6,232 nucleotides of DNA from Opitutaceae bacterium (GTDB taxonomy: Bacteria; Verrucomicrobiota; Verrucomicrobiia; Opitutales; Opitutaceae), in assembly GCA_029979145.1 (NCBI GenBank), contig JAPOIC010000128.1:1-6232 (forward strand), in the 5' to 3' direction. Every line of letters begins with the position of its first letter. Position 1 is the first letter of the stretch. Under the pieces are notes generated by a model. The model was not told where the DNA came from, did not search any database, and worked only from the letters and a program-made list of their open reading frames with translations. The translations under genes and the position numbers were made by a program. Positions 1 to 5,145 of this stretch are shown here, in pieces.

Positions 1-446
1 ACACCGGCTGTCTGCGCGTGATTCCCGGCAGCCATCGCATCGGCGACCGCTGGGCGGACGATCTGCAGGCGCAGCTGGCGCAATCCGCCAAGCTTTGGGG
101 GATGGAAGGCCGCGACGTGCCGGCCATTGCGTTGGAAACACAGCCGGGCGACATCTTGGTTTTCAATCATAACACCAAGCACGCGGCATTCGGCGGCAGC
201 GGCTGGCGGCGCATGTTCACCATGAACCTGTGCCAGCGCTACCCGGAGGCGCGGGTGCAGGAGCTGCGCGACTATTTGAACGGCGTTTCCCGTTTCTGGG
301 TCGAGCGCGCCTACGGCGATATCATGATGAACACAGCCAGCCCGGCCCGTCGTCGGCACTTGGAGCAGGTGATGGCCAACGACGGACACATCGCAGAGCT
401 ATCGCGCAAGGCCCGCGAGTCCATGGCCGAACCCTCGCGCGGGTAA
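1..446 (+). CDS. Phytanoyl-CoA dioxygenase (PhyH) family protein, 3' end only
   Basis: This is the C-terminal 147 residues of a non-haem Fe(II)/2-oxoglutarate-dependent oxygenase; the frame is already open at base 3 and ends at TAA 444-446. The first visible residues, TGCLRVIPGSHR, match the conserved core strand of PhyH proteins that precedes the distal iron ligand. Further on, GDILVFNHNTKHAAFGG (visible residues 49-65) supplies the probable distal iron-binding His (residue 60). The following Arg pair (69-70, in GWRRMF) fits the 2-oxoglutarate carboxylate contact. The proximal HxD motif would lie upstream of the window and cannot be checked. PhyH proteins hydroxylate many small substrates, and many paralogues in Planctomycetes and Verrucomicrobia have no assigned substrate, so none is given here. 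An internal GTG at 18 could be called as a start but lies inside the fold. The gene converges on the propeller gene. Confidence 0.85.
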   Translation, partial: TGCLRVIPGSHRIGDRWADDLQAQLAQSAKLWGMEGRDVPAIALETQPGDILVFNHNTKHAAFGGSGWRRMFTMNLCQRYPEARVQELRDYLNGVSRFWVERAYGDIMMNTASPARRRHLEQVMANDGHIAELSRKARESMAEPSRG

Positions 447-449
447 ATG

Positions 450-481
450 TGTAGGGCGGGGATTCCAATCCCCGCCCTACA
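450..481. repeat. Perfect 32-nt palindrome between convergent genes (REP-like, possible bidirectional terminator)
   Basis: The left arm TGTAGGGCGGGGATT (450-464) is exactly complementary to the right arm AATCCCCGCCCTACA (467-481) around a central CC. One G-U pair can be added at 449/482 in the RNA. The gap between the stop codons of the flanking convergent genes is only 36 bp, and the palindrome occupies 32 of it. A 15-bp GC-rich stem could end transcription in both directions, but there is no T-tract on either side, so a classical intrinsic terminator is not shown. The same TGTAGGGCGGGG head occurs again at 4944-4955, which supports a dispersed repeat family. With a 2-nt centre, the stem would need to open several pairs to form a loop. 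Confidence 0.85.
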
Positions 482-482
482 T

Positions 483-1985
483 TCATCGCTGCGCGAACCG
501 ATACGCGAAGAGGTCGGCATCGCGCAGGTGGAAGCGCACCTTGACCGGCCGGCCGGCAAGAGCGCCGAGGTCGGGCTGGTTTTTCCACGTGACCGGGCGG
601 TCGAGCGCATCGCCGAAAATGGGTTCGCAGTCAGCGAGCGCGAAGCCCGGCAGCGCCGCTCCGTGTTCGTCCTGTAGCTCAACCCGGATATCACCGGCGA
701 CCGAGGTGGCGAAGTTGAGCCGCAGCTCATCGCCGGTGAACGTGATCGGCCGCGTGACGCAGTCGCCGGCGCTGAGCGGCGCGTTGACCGACACGAAGCC
801 GTCCAGCCGCAGGGTGTAGCGCCGCAACGAGCTGCCGCCGGCGTGGCCGGTCCAGTAGTTCTCGATGGCGTAGAGCGAGAGTTCGTTCGGGCCGTCGGGG
901 GCGAGCGATGAAGGCGTCTCGACGAGCTGCCACGCGAGGTATTGGTGACCGTAGTTCCACGTGCCGGTGCGCTCCGGCCCCGGCCGGAGGAAGGCCTCGG
1001 GCCAGCGTTCAAAGGTCACGCCGTCGCGGCTGGCCATGAGCAGGGTGTTGCTGATCGCGGTGCCGTAGCGCACCTGGGCGGTTGACCGCATGGCGCGATG
1101 CTCGCGGTCGGGCAGGGCCTCGAGGGACGGCCCCCAGGGGCGCTCGAAGTAGTGGGCGGGAAACCCGAGCAACAGGTGCGGCGCGCGCGGGTAGGGGGTG
1201 ACGTTGTTGGTGTAGAGCTCGATGGCGCGCGGATCGTTGGGGTAGGACACCGCCTGCGGCTCGGACCAGTGGATGAGGTCGGGCGAGGTGGCGGTGCTGA
1301 TCGCGCGCGGACCCTCCGGGTGCCAGTTGCCCTTCACGGTGGATCCACGCGGAAACGTGCGCCAGTAGGCGCGGTATTCACCGCGGACGGCATCCCAGAA
1401 AAAGAGATTCTGCGAATCGAAGGCGCCTGCCGTGATGACGGGTTTGTCCGTGAACGGCGTCCAGCGCACGCCGTCGAGTGATTGCAGGATGACGACGCCT
1501 GGGTCGCCGTCAGAGCGAAACATGCCCTTGTAACGCGCCTCCGGCGGCGCGGCGGGGTTGTCGTCGCGAAAGATGGCCGGATGAGCGGCGTCGACGTTGA
1601 GCGCGCCCATCGGGCCGGTGACGGCGACGATGTTGTTGGCGGTGGACCCGCGAAAGGGGTGCAGGCCGAGCGTCGGTTTCGTCCAGTGCACGCCGTCTTT
1701 GCCCTCAGCCAGGCAGGTGTAGCGGTGGTCGTGCGACTCGCTGACGGTCTTGCCGGGCTCCACCTTGATGGCGAAGGCCTTGTAGTAGAGCCGGTAAGTG
1801 TCGCCGTCGCGGAAGACGCTCAGATAGCCGCAGCCCGTGCCTTCCCAAGGTTCGTCAAAGTGCAGGACGACTTCCTGGGCCTGCGGGTGGTGGAGTTCGC
1901 GCCGCGCGCCGCCGGACAATGACTCGATCAGCGCGGCGTCGACGAACAGCTCGCGTCGGTGGCCGATTGCGGAGGCGGCCGCCAT
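483..1985 (-). CDS. Exported five-bladed beta-propeller, glycoside-hydrolase-like protein (start uncertain)
   Basis: The coordinates give a 500-residue protein from the only in-frame ATG after the signal-peptide-like segment. Its N-terminal part has the pattern of the GH32/GH43-type five-bladed propeller superfamily: LFVDAALIES (13-22), FRDGDTYRLYYKA (58-70), KDGVHWTKPTLGL (96-108), ANNIV (116-120) and SLDGVRW (169-175). Each blade carries an Asp-Gly-x-x-Trp type turn. FDSQNLFFWD (189-198) is typical of the group. From about residue 392 (LRLDGFVSVNAP) a beta-sandwich-like tail continues to the end, with the conserved closing segment RFHLRDADLFAYRF. Such proteins are common in Planctomycetes and Verrucomicrobia and are mostly annotated as hypothetical or GH32-like; no substrate or catalytic acids can be assigned from sequence alone. 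It lies directly downstream of the kinase gene on the same strand, so it is probably cotranscribed. The true start probably lies upstream, at 2052, through a frame problem described separately. Confidence 0.7.
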   Translation of the reverse strand: MAAASAIGHRRELFVDAALIESLSGGARRELHHPQAQEVVLHFDEPWEGTGCGYLSVFRDGDTYRLYYKAFAIKVEPGKTVSESHDHRYTCLAEGKDGVHWTKPTLGLHPFRGSTANNIVAVTGPMGALNVDAAHPAIFRDDNPAAPPEARYKGMFRSDGDPGVVILQSLDGVRWTPFTDKPVITAGAFDSQNLFFWDAVRGEYRAYWRTFPRGSTVKGNWHPEGPRAISTATSPDLIHWSEPQAVSYPNDPRAIELYTNNVTPYPRAPHLLLGFPAHYFERPWGPSLEALPDREHRAMRSTAQVRYGTAISNTLLMASRDGVTFERWPEAFLRPGPERTGTWNYGHQYLAWQLVETPSSLAPDGPNELSLYAIENYWTGHAGGSSLRRYTLRLDGFVSVNAPLSAGDCVTRPITFTGDELRLNFATSVAGDIRVELQDEHGAALPGFALADCEPIFGDALDRPVTWKNQPDLGALAGRPVKVRFHLRDADLFAYRFAQR

Positions 1986-2052
1986 GGCATCAGCGTCCCC
2001 GCTGAATGCGGGGGCGACGACTAATGCGAGGAAGGGCAGAGTGCGGCGCCAT
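1986..2052 (-). other. Signal-peptide-coding segment out of frame with its likely ATG
   Basis: The propeller reading frame stays open upstream of ATG 1985 and encodes RRTLPFLALVVAPAFSGDADA: a basic start, a hydrophobic core and small residues suited to signal-peptidase cleavage. No ATG, GTG or TTG is in frame close ahead of it. An ATG at 2052-2050 sits 4 nt after the kinase stop, the expected place for a coupled start, but reads as ATG-G-CGC-CGC, one base out of frame. Removing one of the two C residues at 2049-2050 (+ strand) would give MRRTLPFLALVVAPAFSG in frame, making a 522-residue precursor. This is either a sequencing or assembly indel, a real frameshift that disables export, or use of a non-standard start such as the in-frame CTG four codons in. 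The segment is read directly; the correction is inference. Confidence 0.6.
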
Positions 2053-2056
2053 GGGT

Positions 2057-3154
2057 TTACCGCACGACGCGCGCGCTGCCGCCGCCCATGAGTTTTTCGA
2101 CTTCCTTGACCGTGACCATCGACGTGTCGCCGGGCGTGGTCATCGCCAGCGCACCGTGGGCGGCGCCGTAGTTCACGGCCTTGGCCGCGTCGTTGTGCTG
2201 CAGGAAACCGTAGGCGAGGCCGGAGGCGAAGCTGTCGCCGCCGCCGACGCGGTCCATAATTTCCAGCTCGGGGTAGAGCCGGCTCTCGTGGAATTCGCCC
2301 GCGTGGTAGCAGATCGCGCTCCAGTCGTTCTTGGTGGCGGTGATCACCTTGCGCAGCGTAGTGGCCGCGACTTGGAAATTGGGGAATTCCGCCACGGCGC
2401 GTTGGATCATCGCCTTGAAGGCATCGAGCTCGATGTGGCTGATGTTCTCGTCCTGACCCTCGACCTCGAAGCCGAGCGAAGCGGTGAAGTCCTCTTCGTT
2501 GCCAATCATGACGTCGACATACTTGGCGATCTCGCGGTTGACCTCGCGGGCCTTTTTCTGGCCGCCGATGCTCTTCCAGAGCGAGGGACGATAATTCAAG
2601 TCGTAGCTGACGATCGTGCCGTGCCGATGCGCGGCCTTGACCGCCTCGATGGTGAGGGCGGCGGTGGTCTCGGACAGCGCCGCAAAAATGCCGCCGGTAT
2701 GAAACCAACGCACGCCGAGCTTGCCGAAAATGTGCTCCCAGTCGAAGTCGCCGGGTTTTAGTTGCGAAGCCGCCGTGTTGCCTCGATCGGACACACCCAA
2801 GGCCCCGCGCACGCCGAAGCCGCGCTCGGTGAAGTTCAAGCCGTTGCGGATCGTGCGACCGATGCCGTCGTCCGGACGCCACTGGATGAAGTCGGTGGCC
2901 ACGCCGCCCTGCATGATGAAGTCCTCGATGAGGTGGCCGACCTCGTTGTCGACGAAGGCGGTGCAAACCGCCGTGCGCAGGCCGAAACACTTGCGCAAAC
3001 CGCGGGCGACATTGTATTCGCCGCCGCCTTCCCAGGCGCGGAACGAGCGCGTCGTGCGGACGCGGCCCTCGCCGGGATCGAGGCGTAGCATGATCTCGCC
3101 GAGCGAGAGTTGGTCAAAGAGGCAGTCGGAGGCGGACTTGATCTTGAGGCTCAT
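2057..3154 (-). CDS. kdgK: 2-keto-3-deoxygluconate kinase (PfkB family sugar kinase)
   Basis: This is a cytoplasmic kinase of 365 residues that would phosphorylate 2-keto-3-deoxygluconate with ATP to KDPG, the step that passes uronate and sugar-acid breakdown into the Entner-Doudoroff aldolase. The N-terminal strand LSLGEIMLRLDPGEG (16-30) leads into the first PfkB signature GGGEYNVARGL (43-53). Mid-protein DLNYRPSLW (185-193) and GNEEDF (218-223) are typical of the KdgK branch. The second PfkB signature DRVGGGDSFASG (301-312) holds the anion hole and the catalytic Asp 307. The C-terminus PGDTSMVTVKEVEKLM followed by GGSARVVR also matches long KdgK-type enzymes. ATG 3154 is preferred over GTG 3187 because the extra 11 residues (MGARFAKPFLF) are not family-like and the GTG overlaps a candidate -10 element. 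No clear Shine-Dalgarno sequence precedes it. The gene ends 4 nt before an ATG of the propeller gene, suggesting a two-gene operon. Another sugar or sugar-acid substrate cannot be excluded. Confidence 0.85.
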   Translation of the reverse strand: MSLKIKSASDCLFDQLSLGEIMLRLDPGEGRVRTTRSFRAWEGGGEYNVARGLRKCFGLRTAVCTAFVDNEVGHLIEDFIMQGGVATDFIQWRPDDGIGRTIRNGLNFTERGFGVRGALGVSDRGNTAASQLKPGDFDWEHIFGKLGVRWFHTGGIFAALSETTAALTIEAVKAAHRHGTIVSYDLNYRPSLWKSIGGQKKAREVNREIAKYVDVMIGNEEDFTASLGFEVEGQDENISHIELDAFKAMIQRAVAEFPNFQVAATTLRKVITATKNDWSAICYHAGEFHESRLYPELEIMDRVGGGDSFASGLAYGFLQHNDAAKAVNYGAAHGALAMTTPGDTSMVTVKEVEKLMGGGSARVVR

Positions 3155-3185
3155 GAAAAGGAAGGGTTTCGCAAAGCGGGCTCCC

Positions 3186-3215
3186 ACTACAAGCCGGCCG
3201 GGGGCGGACGGTCAA
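3186..3215 (-). promoter_or_regulatory. Candidate sigma-70-type promoter for the kinase operon
   Basis: Read on the - strand, TTGACC (3215-3210) resembles the -35 consensus in 5 of 6 positions. After an 18-bp spacer it is followed by TGTAGT (3191-3186), 4 of 6 positions to the -10 consensus. Transcription would begin near 3180 and leave a leader of about 25 nt before ATG 3154. The spacing is right, but GC-rich DNA offers weak matches by chance and no experiment supports it. Confidence 0.35.
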
Positions 3216-3262
3216 TCATGCGGCGCGCCATGACGGGATTTTGTGCCCTTCGCGTCCCGTGA

Positions 3263-3283
3263 TCGCCAATTCGGGATTGGCGA
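3263..3283. promoter_or_regulatory. Operator-like dyad in the divergent intergenic region
   Basis: TCGCCAAT (3263-3270) and ATTGGCGA (3276-3283) are perfect inverted copies separated by TCGGG. The site lies 30 nt upstream of the oxidase start and about 110 nt upstream of the kinase start. It could be an operator for a shared regulator of the two divergent genes or a hairpin in the oxidase leader. A small dispersed palindrome is the main alternative. No regulator gene is in the window to support a choice. Confidence 0.4.
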
Positions 3284-3312
3284 AAGCGCGGCGATGGTGC
3301 GAAGTGGGTGGC

Positions 3313-4746
3313 ATGTCCAAGTTTGCCTCCGCCACCCGTGTCCTGCGGCGACGCCTCGGCCCCGTGGTCGATGTGTCCGCCAAGGGCTGCTGGGCAGCCT
3401 CATTCGACAGCAGCAAACTCTCCATTTTGCCCGAGGCCGTCATCACGCCCCGACGGGAGGAGCAGGTTGGAGAAGTGCTGACGCTGGCCAATCGCCACGG
3501 CGTCCCCGTGACGGTGCGCGGCCGCGGGACGACGCTGATGGGCTCGGCTGCGCCGGTGGCCGGCGGCTGGGTGATCGACATGCTGAAACTCAAGCGCATC
3601 CGCATCGACGCGGAGGCGGGCATGGCGCACGTGGATGCCGGCGCGAAGAATGCCGACGTGCAGCGCGCGGCGGATAAGGCGGGCTGGTTTTATCCGCCCG
3701 ACCCCTCGTCGAAGGAATACTGCACCATCGGCGGCAACATCGCCTGCAACGCGGGCGGCATGCACGGCGGCAAATACGGCGTGACGCGGGACTTCGTGAT
3801 CGCGCTGCGCGGATTTTTGCCGACCGGCGAGTTTGTGCAGTGGGGCACGGCGACGAAGAAATTCGCCGCGGGTTTCAACCTGCGGGATCTCTGGATCGGC
3901 AGCGAGGGCATGCTCGGCGTGGTCACCGGTGCCGTGCTCAAGCTCGTGCCGGCGCCGGCCGCGCGCTGGACTCTGCTCACTGCGTTTGCCGACGAGGCCG
4001 CCGCCGTGGCGGCGGGCAAGGCGCTGTTTCGTCGGCGCGTGCAGCCGGCGATCTGTGAGTTCTTGGACCGGGAAAGCGTGGTCTGCGCTGAGCGCGCGAC
4101 CGGCCGGCCGGTATTCTCCGGCCAGGCCAACCGTGCGGTCATCCTGCTGGAGCTGGCCGGCACCGCCAGCGAGGTGAAGGAAACCTCGCGCGACGTTTTG
4201 GCTTGGGCGCGTGAACACGCCTTGGCCCACCGGGCGGCCCGCACCCGCGCCGAGGCCGAGGAGCTTTGGGCCGTGCGGCGGAAGTGCTCGGGGGCGATGT
4301 TCGAGCTTGGCGACACGAAGCTCAACGAGGACATCGTCATCCCGATGCGCGCTTACGGTCCGTTCATGAAATTTCTGGCCGGGTTGAAGCGTTCATCCCG
4401 GCTGGCGATTCCGACCTTTGGGCATCTCGCCGACGGCAATCTGCACGTGAACATCATGTTCCACCGGGCCGATGCCGGCGAGGCACGCCGGGCCGAGGCC
4501 GCGGTGGCGAAGCTGATGGTCAAGGTCGTGGCCTTGGGCGGCGCGATTTCCGGCGAGCACGGCATCGGGTTGGCGAAGACCCCGTTCCTGCGGATCCAGC
4601 ATCCGCCCGCGCAGGTGGCGGCGATGCAGGCGGTCAAGCGCGCGCTTGACCCCAAGGGCATTCTCAACCCGGGCAAGATGTTCGACGTCTACGAAGTGTG
4701 GAAGCAGCCGAAACTGGCGATCCACCTCCCGTGGGACCACAAGTGA
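3313..4746 (+). CDS. FAD-linked oxidase, GlcD / D-lactate dehydrogenase type
   Basis: This 477-residue flavoprotein has the VAO-type FAD-binding domain followed by the FAD-linked oxidase C-terminal domain. ILPEAVITPRREEQVGEVL (38-56) opens the FAD domain; VRGRGTTLMGSAAPVAGG (68-85) is the pyrophosphate-binding loop. PPDPSSKEYCTIGGNIACNA (128-147) and GSEGMLGVVT (196-205) complete the cofactor site. In the C-terminal part, KLNEDIVIPMRAYGPFM (336-352) is the substrate-cap entry strand, FGHLADGNLHVNI (369-381) carries the HxxxGNxH metal/active-site motif, and GEHGIG (414-419) with LDPKGILNPGKMF (445-457) closes the family pattern. Relatives oxidise glycolate, D-lactate or D-2-hydroxyglutarate and pass electrons to quinone or partner proteins; the substrate here is not determined. 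ATG 3313 gives a family-typical length; an in-frame TTG at 3241 would add 24 residues with no family resemblance. The gene is divergent from the kinase, with no partner subunit (GlcE/GlcF) visible in the window. Confidence 0.87.
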   Translation: MSKFASATRVLRRRLGPVVDVSAKGCWAASFDSSKLSILPEAVITPRREEQVGEVLTLANRHGVPVTVRGRGTTLMGSAAPVAGGWVIDMLKLKRIRIDAEAGMAHVDAGAKNADVQRAADKAGWFYPPDPSSKEYCTIGGNIACNAGGMHGGKYGVTRDFVIALRGFLPTGEFVQWGTATKKFAAGFNLRDLWIGSEGMLGVVTGAVLKLVPAPAARWTLLTAFADEAAAVAAGKALFRRRVQPAICEFLDRESVVCAERATGRPVFSGQANRAVILLELAGTASEVKETSRDVLAWAREHALAHRAARTRAEAEELWAVRRKCSGAMFELGDTKLNEDIVIPMRAYGPFMKFLAGLKRSSRLAIPTFGHLADGNLHVNIMFHRADAGEARRAEAAVAKLMVKVVALGGAISGEHGIGLAKTPFLRIQHPPAQVAAMQAVKRALDPKGILNPGKMFDVYEVWKQPKLAIHLPWDHK

Positions 4747-4764
4747 GCGTTCGGGCTGAGGGTC

Positions 4765-4793
4765 TCACGCTGAGGCGCAGAGACGCGGAGGAG
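4765..4793. repeat. CGCAGAGACGC-type dispersed repeat
   Basis: TCACGCTGAGGCGCAGAGAC followed by GCGGAGGAG resembles a short non-coding repeat (CACGCAGAGGCGCAGAGACGC type) that I recall from intergenic DNA of several bacterial phyla, including Verrucomicrobiota and Planctomycetes. Only one copy is in the window, so its repeat nature rests on memory rather than on comparison here. Confidence 0.4.
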
Positions 4794-4831
4794 AATTCGG
4801 CAACCAGGAGCGCCAGCGCTTCAAGTGGGAC

Positions 4832-4856
4832 GGCGCTCTCGAAGAGCGCGCCCTAC
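4832..4856. repeat. GC hairpin with CGCCCTAC tail
   Basis: GCGCTCT (4833-4839) pairs perfectly with AGAGCGC (4843-4849) around a CGA loop. The hairpin is followed by CGCCCTAC (4849-4856), the same octamer that ends the palindrome at 450-481. It therefore looks like a variant of that family with a different stem core. It lies 87 nt after the oxidase stop codon, and there is no T-tract for an intrinsic terminator. Confidence 0.5.
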
Positions 4857-4866
4857 CGGGTTTTGG

Positions 4867-4938
4867 TCCGCGTGAATCCGCGGTAAAGCTGCAAACGATC
4901 CAGTCTTCATTTCCGCGGATTGCACGGATGGACGCGGA
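4867..4938. repeat. Two inverted copies of a TCCGCGT...AATCCGCGG repeat, one internally shortened
   Basis: The left copy reads TCCGCGT-G-AATCCGCGG (4867-4883). The right copy, read on the - strand, is TCCGCGT, then CCATCCGTGC, then AATCCGCGG (4938-4913). They share both outer blocks exactly; the left copy has 1 base where the right has 10. Together they can form a stem of 7 + 9 pairs with a one-sided internal loop and a 29-nt apical loop. The right copy matches the kind of 'ATCCGCGTCCATCCGTG' intergenic repeat I recall from many genomes. Confidence 0.6.
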
Positions 4939-4943
4939 TCAGA

Positions 4944-4970
4944 TGTAGGGCGGGGTCGCCGACCCCGCCT
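4944..4970. repeat. Second copy of the TGTAGGGCGGGG palindrome family, right arm altered
   Basis: TGTAGGGCGGGG (4944-4955) is identical to the first 12 bases of the palindrome at 450. Here the core is GGCGGGGTCG (4949-4958), C, CGACCCCGCC (4960-4969): a perfect 10-bp stem with a single central base. The terminal CCTACA of the complete copy is missing and replaced by TCGGCT, directly ahead of the three-way-junction block. The family thus keeps its outer arm while the central base pairs vary. Confidence 0.65.
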
Positions 4971-4978
4971 CGGCTCGC

Positions 4979-5038
4979 AAGGTGGAACGCGTTGTCCCCA
5001 ACGCGTTCGAGCGGATTGAGGTCAATCCGCTCCACCTT
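4979..5038. repeat. 60-nt three-way-junction palindromic element
   Basis: Three perfect stems account for the block. The closing stem is AAGGTG (4979-4984) with CACCTT (5033-5038). Arm 1 is GAACGCGTT (4985-4993) with AACGCGTTC (5000-5008), loop GTCCCC. Arm 2 is GAGCGGATTGA (5009-5019) with TCAATCCGCTC (5022-5032), centre GG. The three stems abut with no unpaired base at the junction. Arm 2 has the same 2-nt-centre design as the palindrome at 450-481. It could be a mobile REP/BIME-like unit, a structured RNA or a transcription barrier between convergent genes; which one is not shown. Confidence 0.7.
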
Positions 5039-5053
5039 CGTCTAGCTGTTGGC

Positions 5054-5120
5054 TCGGGTTTAGAAATTTAGAAGCCATGAAACCAGGGGCTCCGGCTTCT
5101 TGGCTTCTGGATTCTCCCGA
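5054..5120. repeat. AGAAGCCA hairpin region downstream of the VWA gene
   Basis: AGAAGCCA (5070-5077) is an inverted copy of TGGCTTCT (5101-5108), with a further GGCTTCT at 5094-5100 that could pair instead. TCGGG (5054-5058) and CCCGA (5116-5120) can close an outer stem. It lies 26 nt beyond the stop codon of the - strand VWA gene, so it might act in 3'-end formation. A dispersed non-coding repeat is equally possible. Confidence 0.4.
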
Positions 5121-5145
5121 ATTGAACCCCCGCCTTGCCTCCGCC

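Larger units (their letters stand above)
4747..5145. other. Convergent intergenic region made mostly of short repeats
   Basis: This stretch of about 400 bp separates the convergent oxidase and VWA genes. I see no convincing gene: the open frames lack a family-like product and run through repeat units. It holds, in order, an A/G-rich CGCAGAGACGC-type dispersed repeat, a short GC hairpin, two inverted copies of a CCGCGGATT repeat, a copy of the TGTAGGGCGGGG family, a 60-nt three-way-junction block and an AGAAGCC hairpin. The density suggests repeated insertion of small elements behind genes, where they do little harm. Confidence 0.7.

Noticed and set aside
450..481. Classical Rho-independent terminator
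   Set aside because: The stem is strong, but neither side has the run of T residues needed. It is kept as a repeat with possible terminator function only.
447..677. Open frame beginning in the palindrome at 447
   Set aside because: It reads through the palindrome and then antisense to the propeller gene, with no family resemblance.
311..1012. 233-residue open frame on the - strand over the convergent PhyH and propeller ends
   Set aside because: Ser/Arg/Ala-rich low-complexity translation that covers parts of two well-supported genes in other frames.
1098..2761. Several + strand open frames of 127-251 residues opposite the propeller and kinase genes
   Set aside because: They are antisense shadows of family-recognised genes, with Val/Gly/Arg/Asp-rich products lacking any motif.
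1986..2990. Long open frame on the - strand continuing the propeller frame upstream across the kinase gene, adding about 335 residues
   Set aside because: Its product is an Arg/His-rich shadow of the kinase in another frame, with no domain features. The kinase in the overlapping frame has all PfkB signatures. It reflects high GC and strong third-position bias.
3400..4340. - strand open frames of 216-276 residues opposite the FAD-linked oxidase
   Set aside because: The oxidase frame carries continuous family motifs from FAD domain to C-terminal signature; the antisense products have none.
4747..5145. CRISPR array, considered because of the repeat density
   Set aside because: The repeats differ from each other, are palindromic throughout and have no regular spacing or unique spacers.
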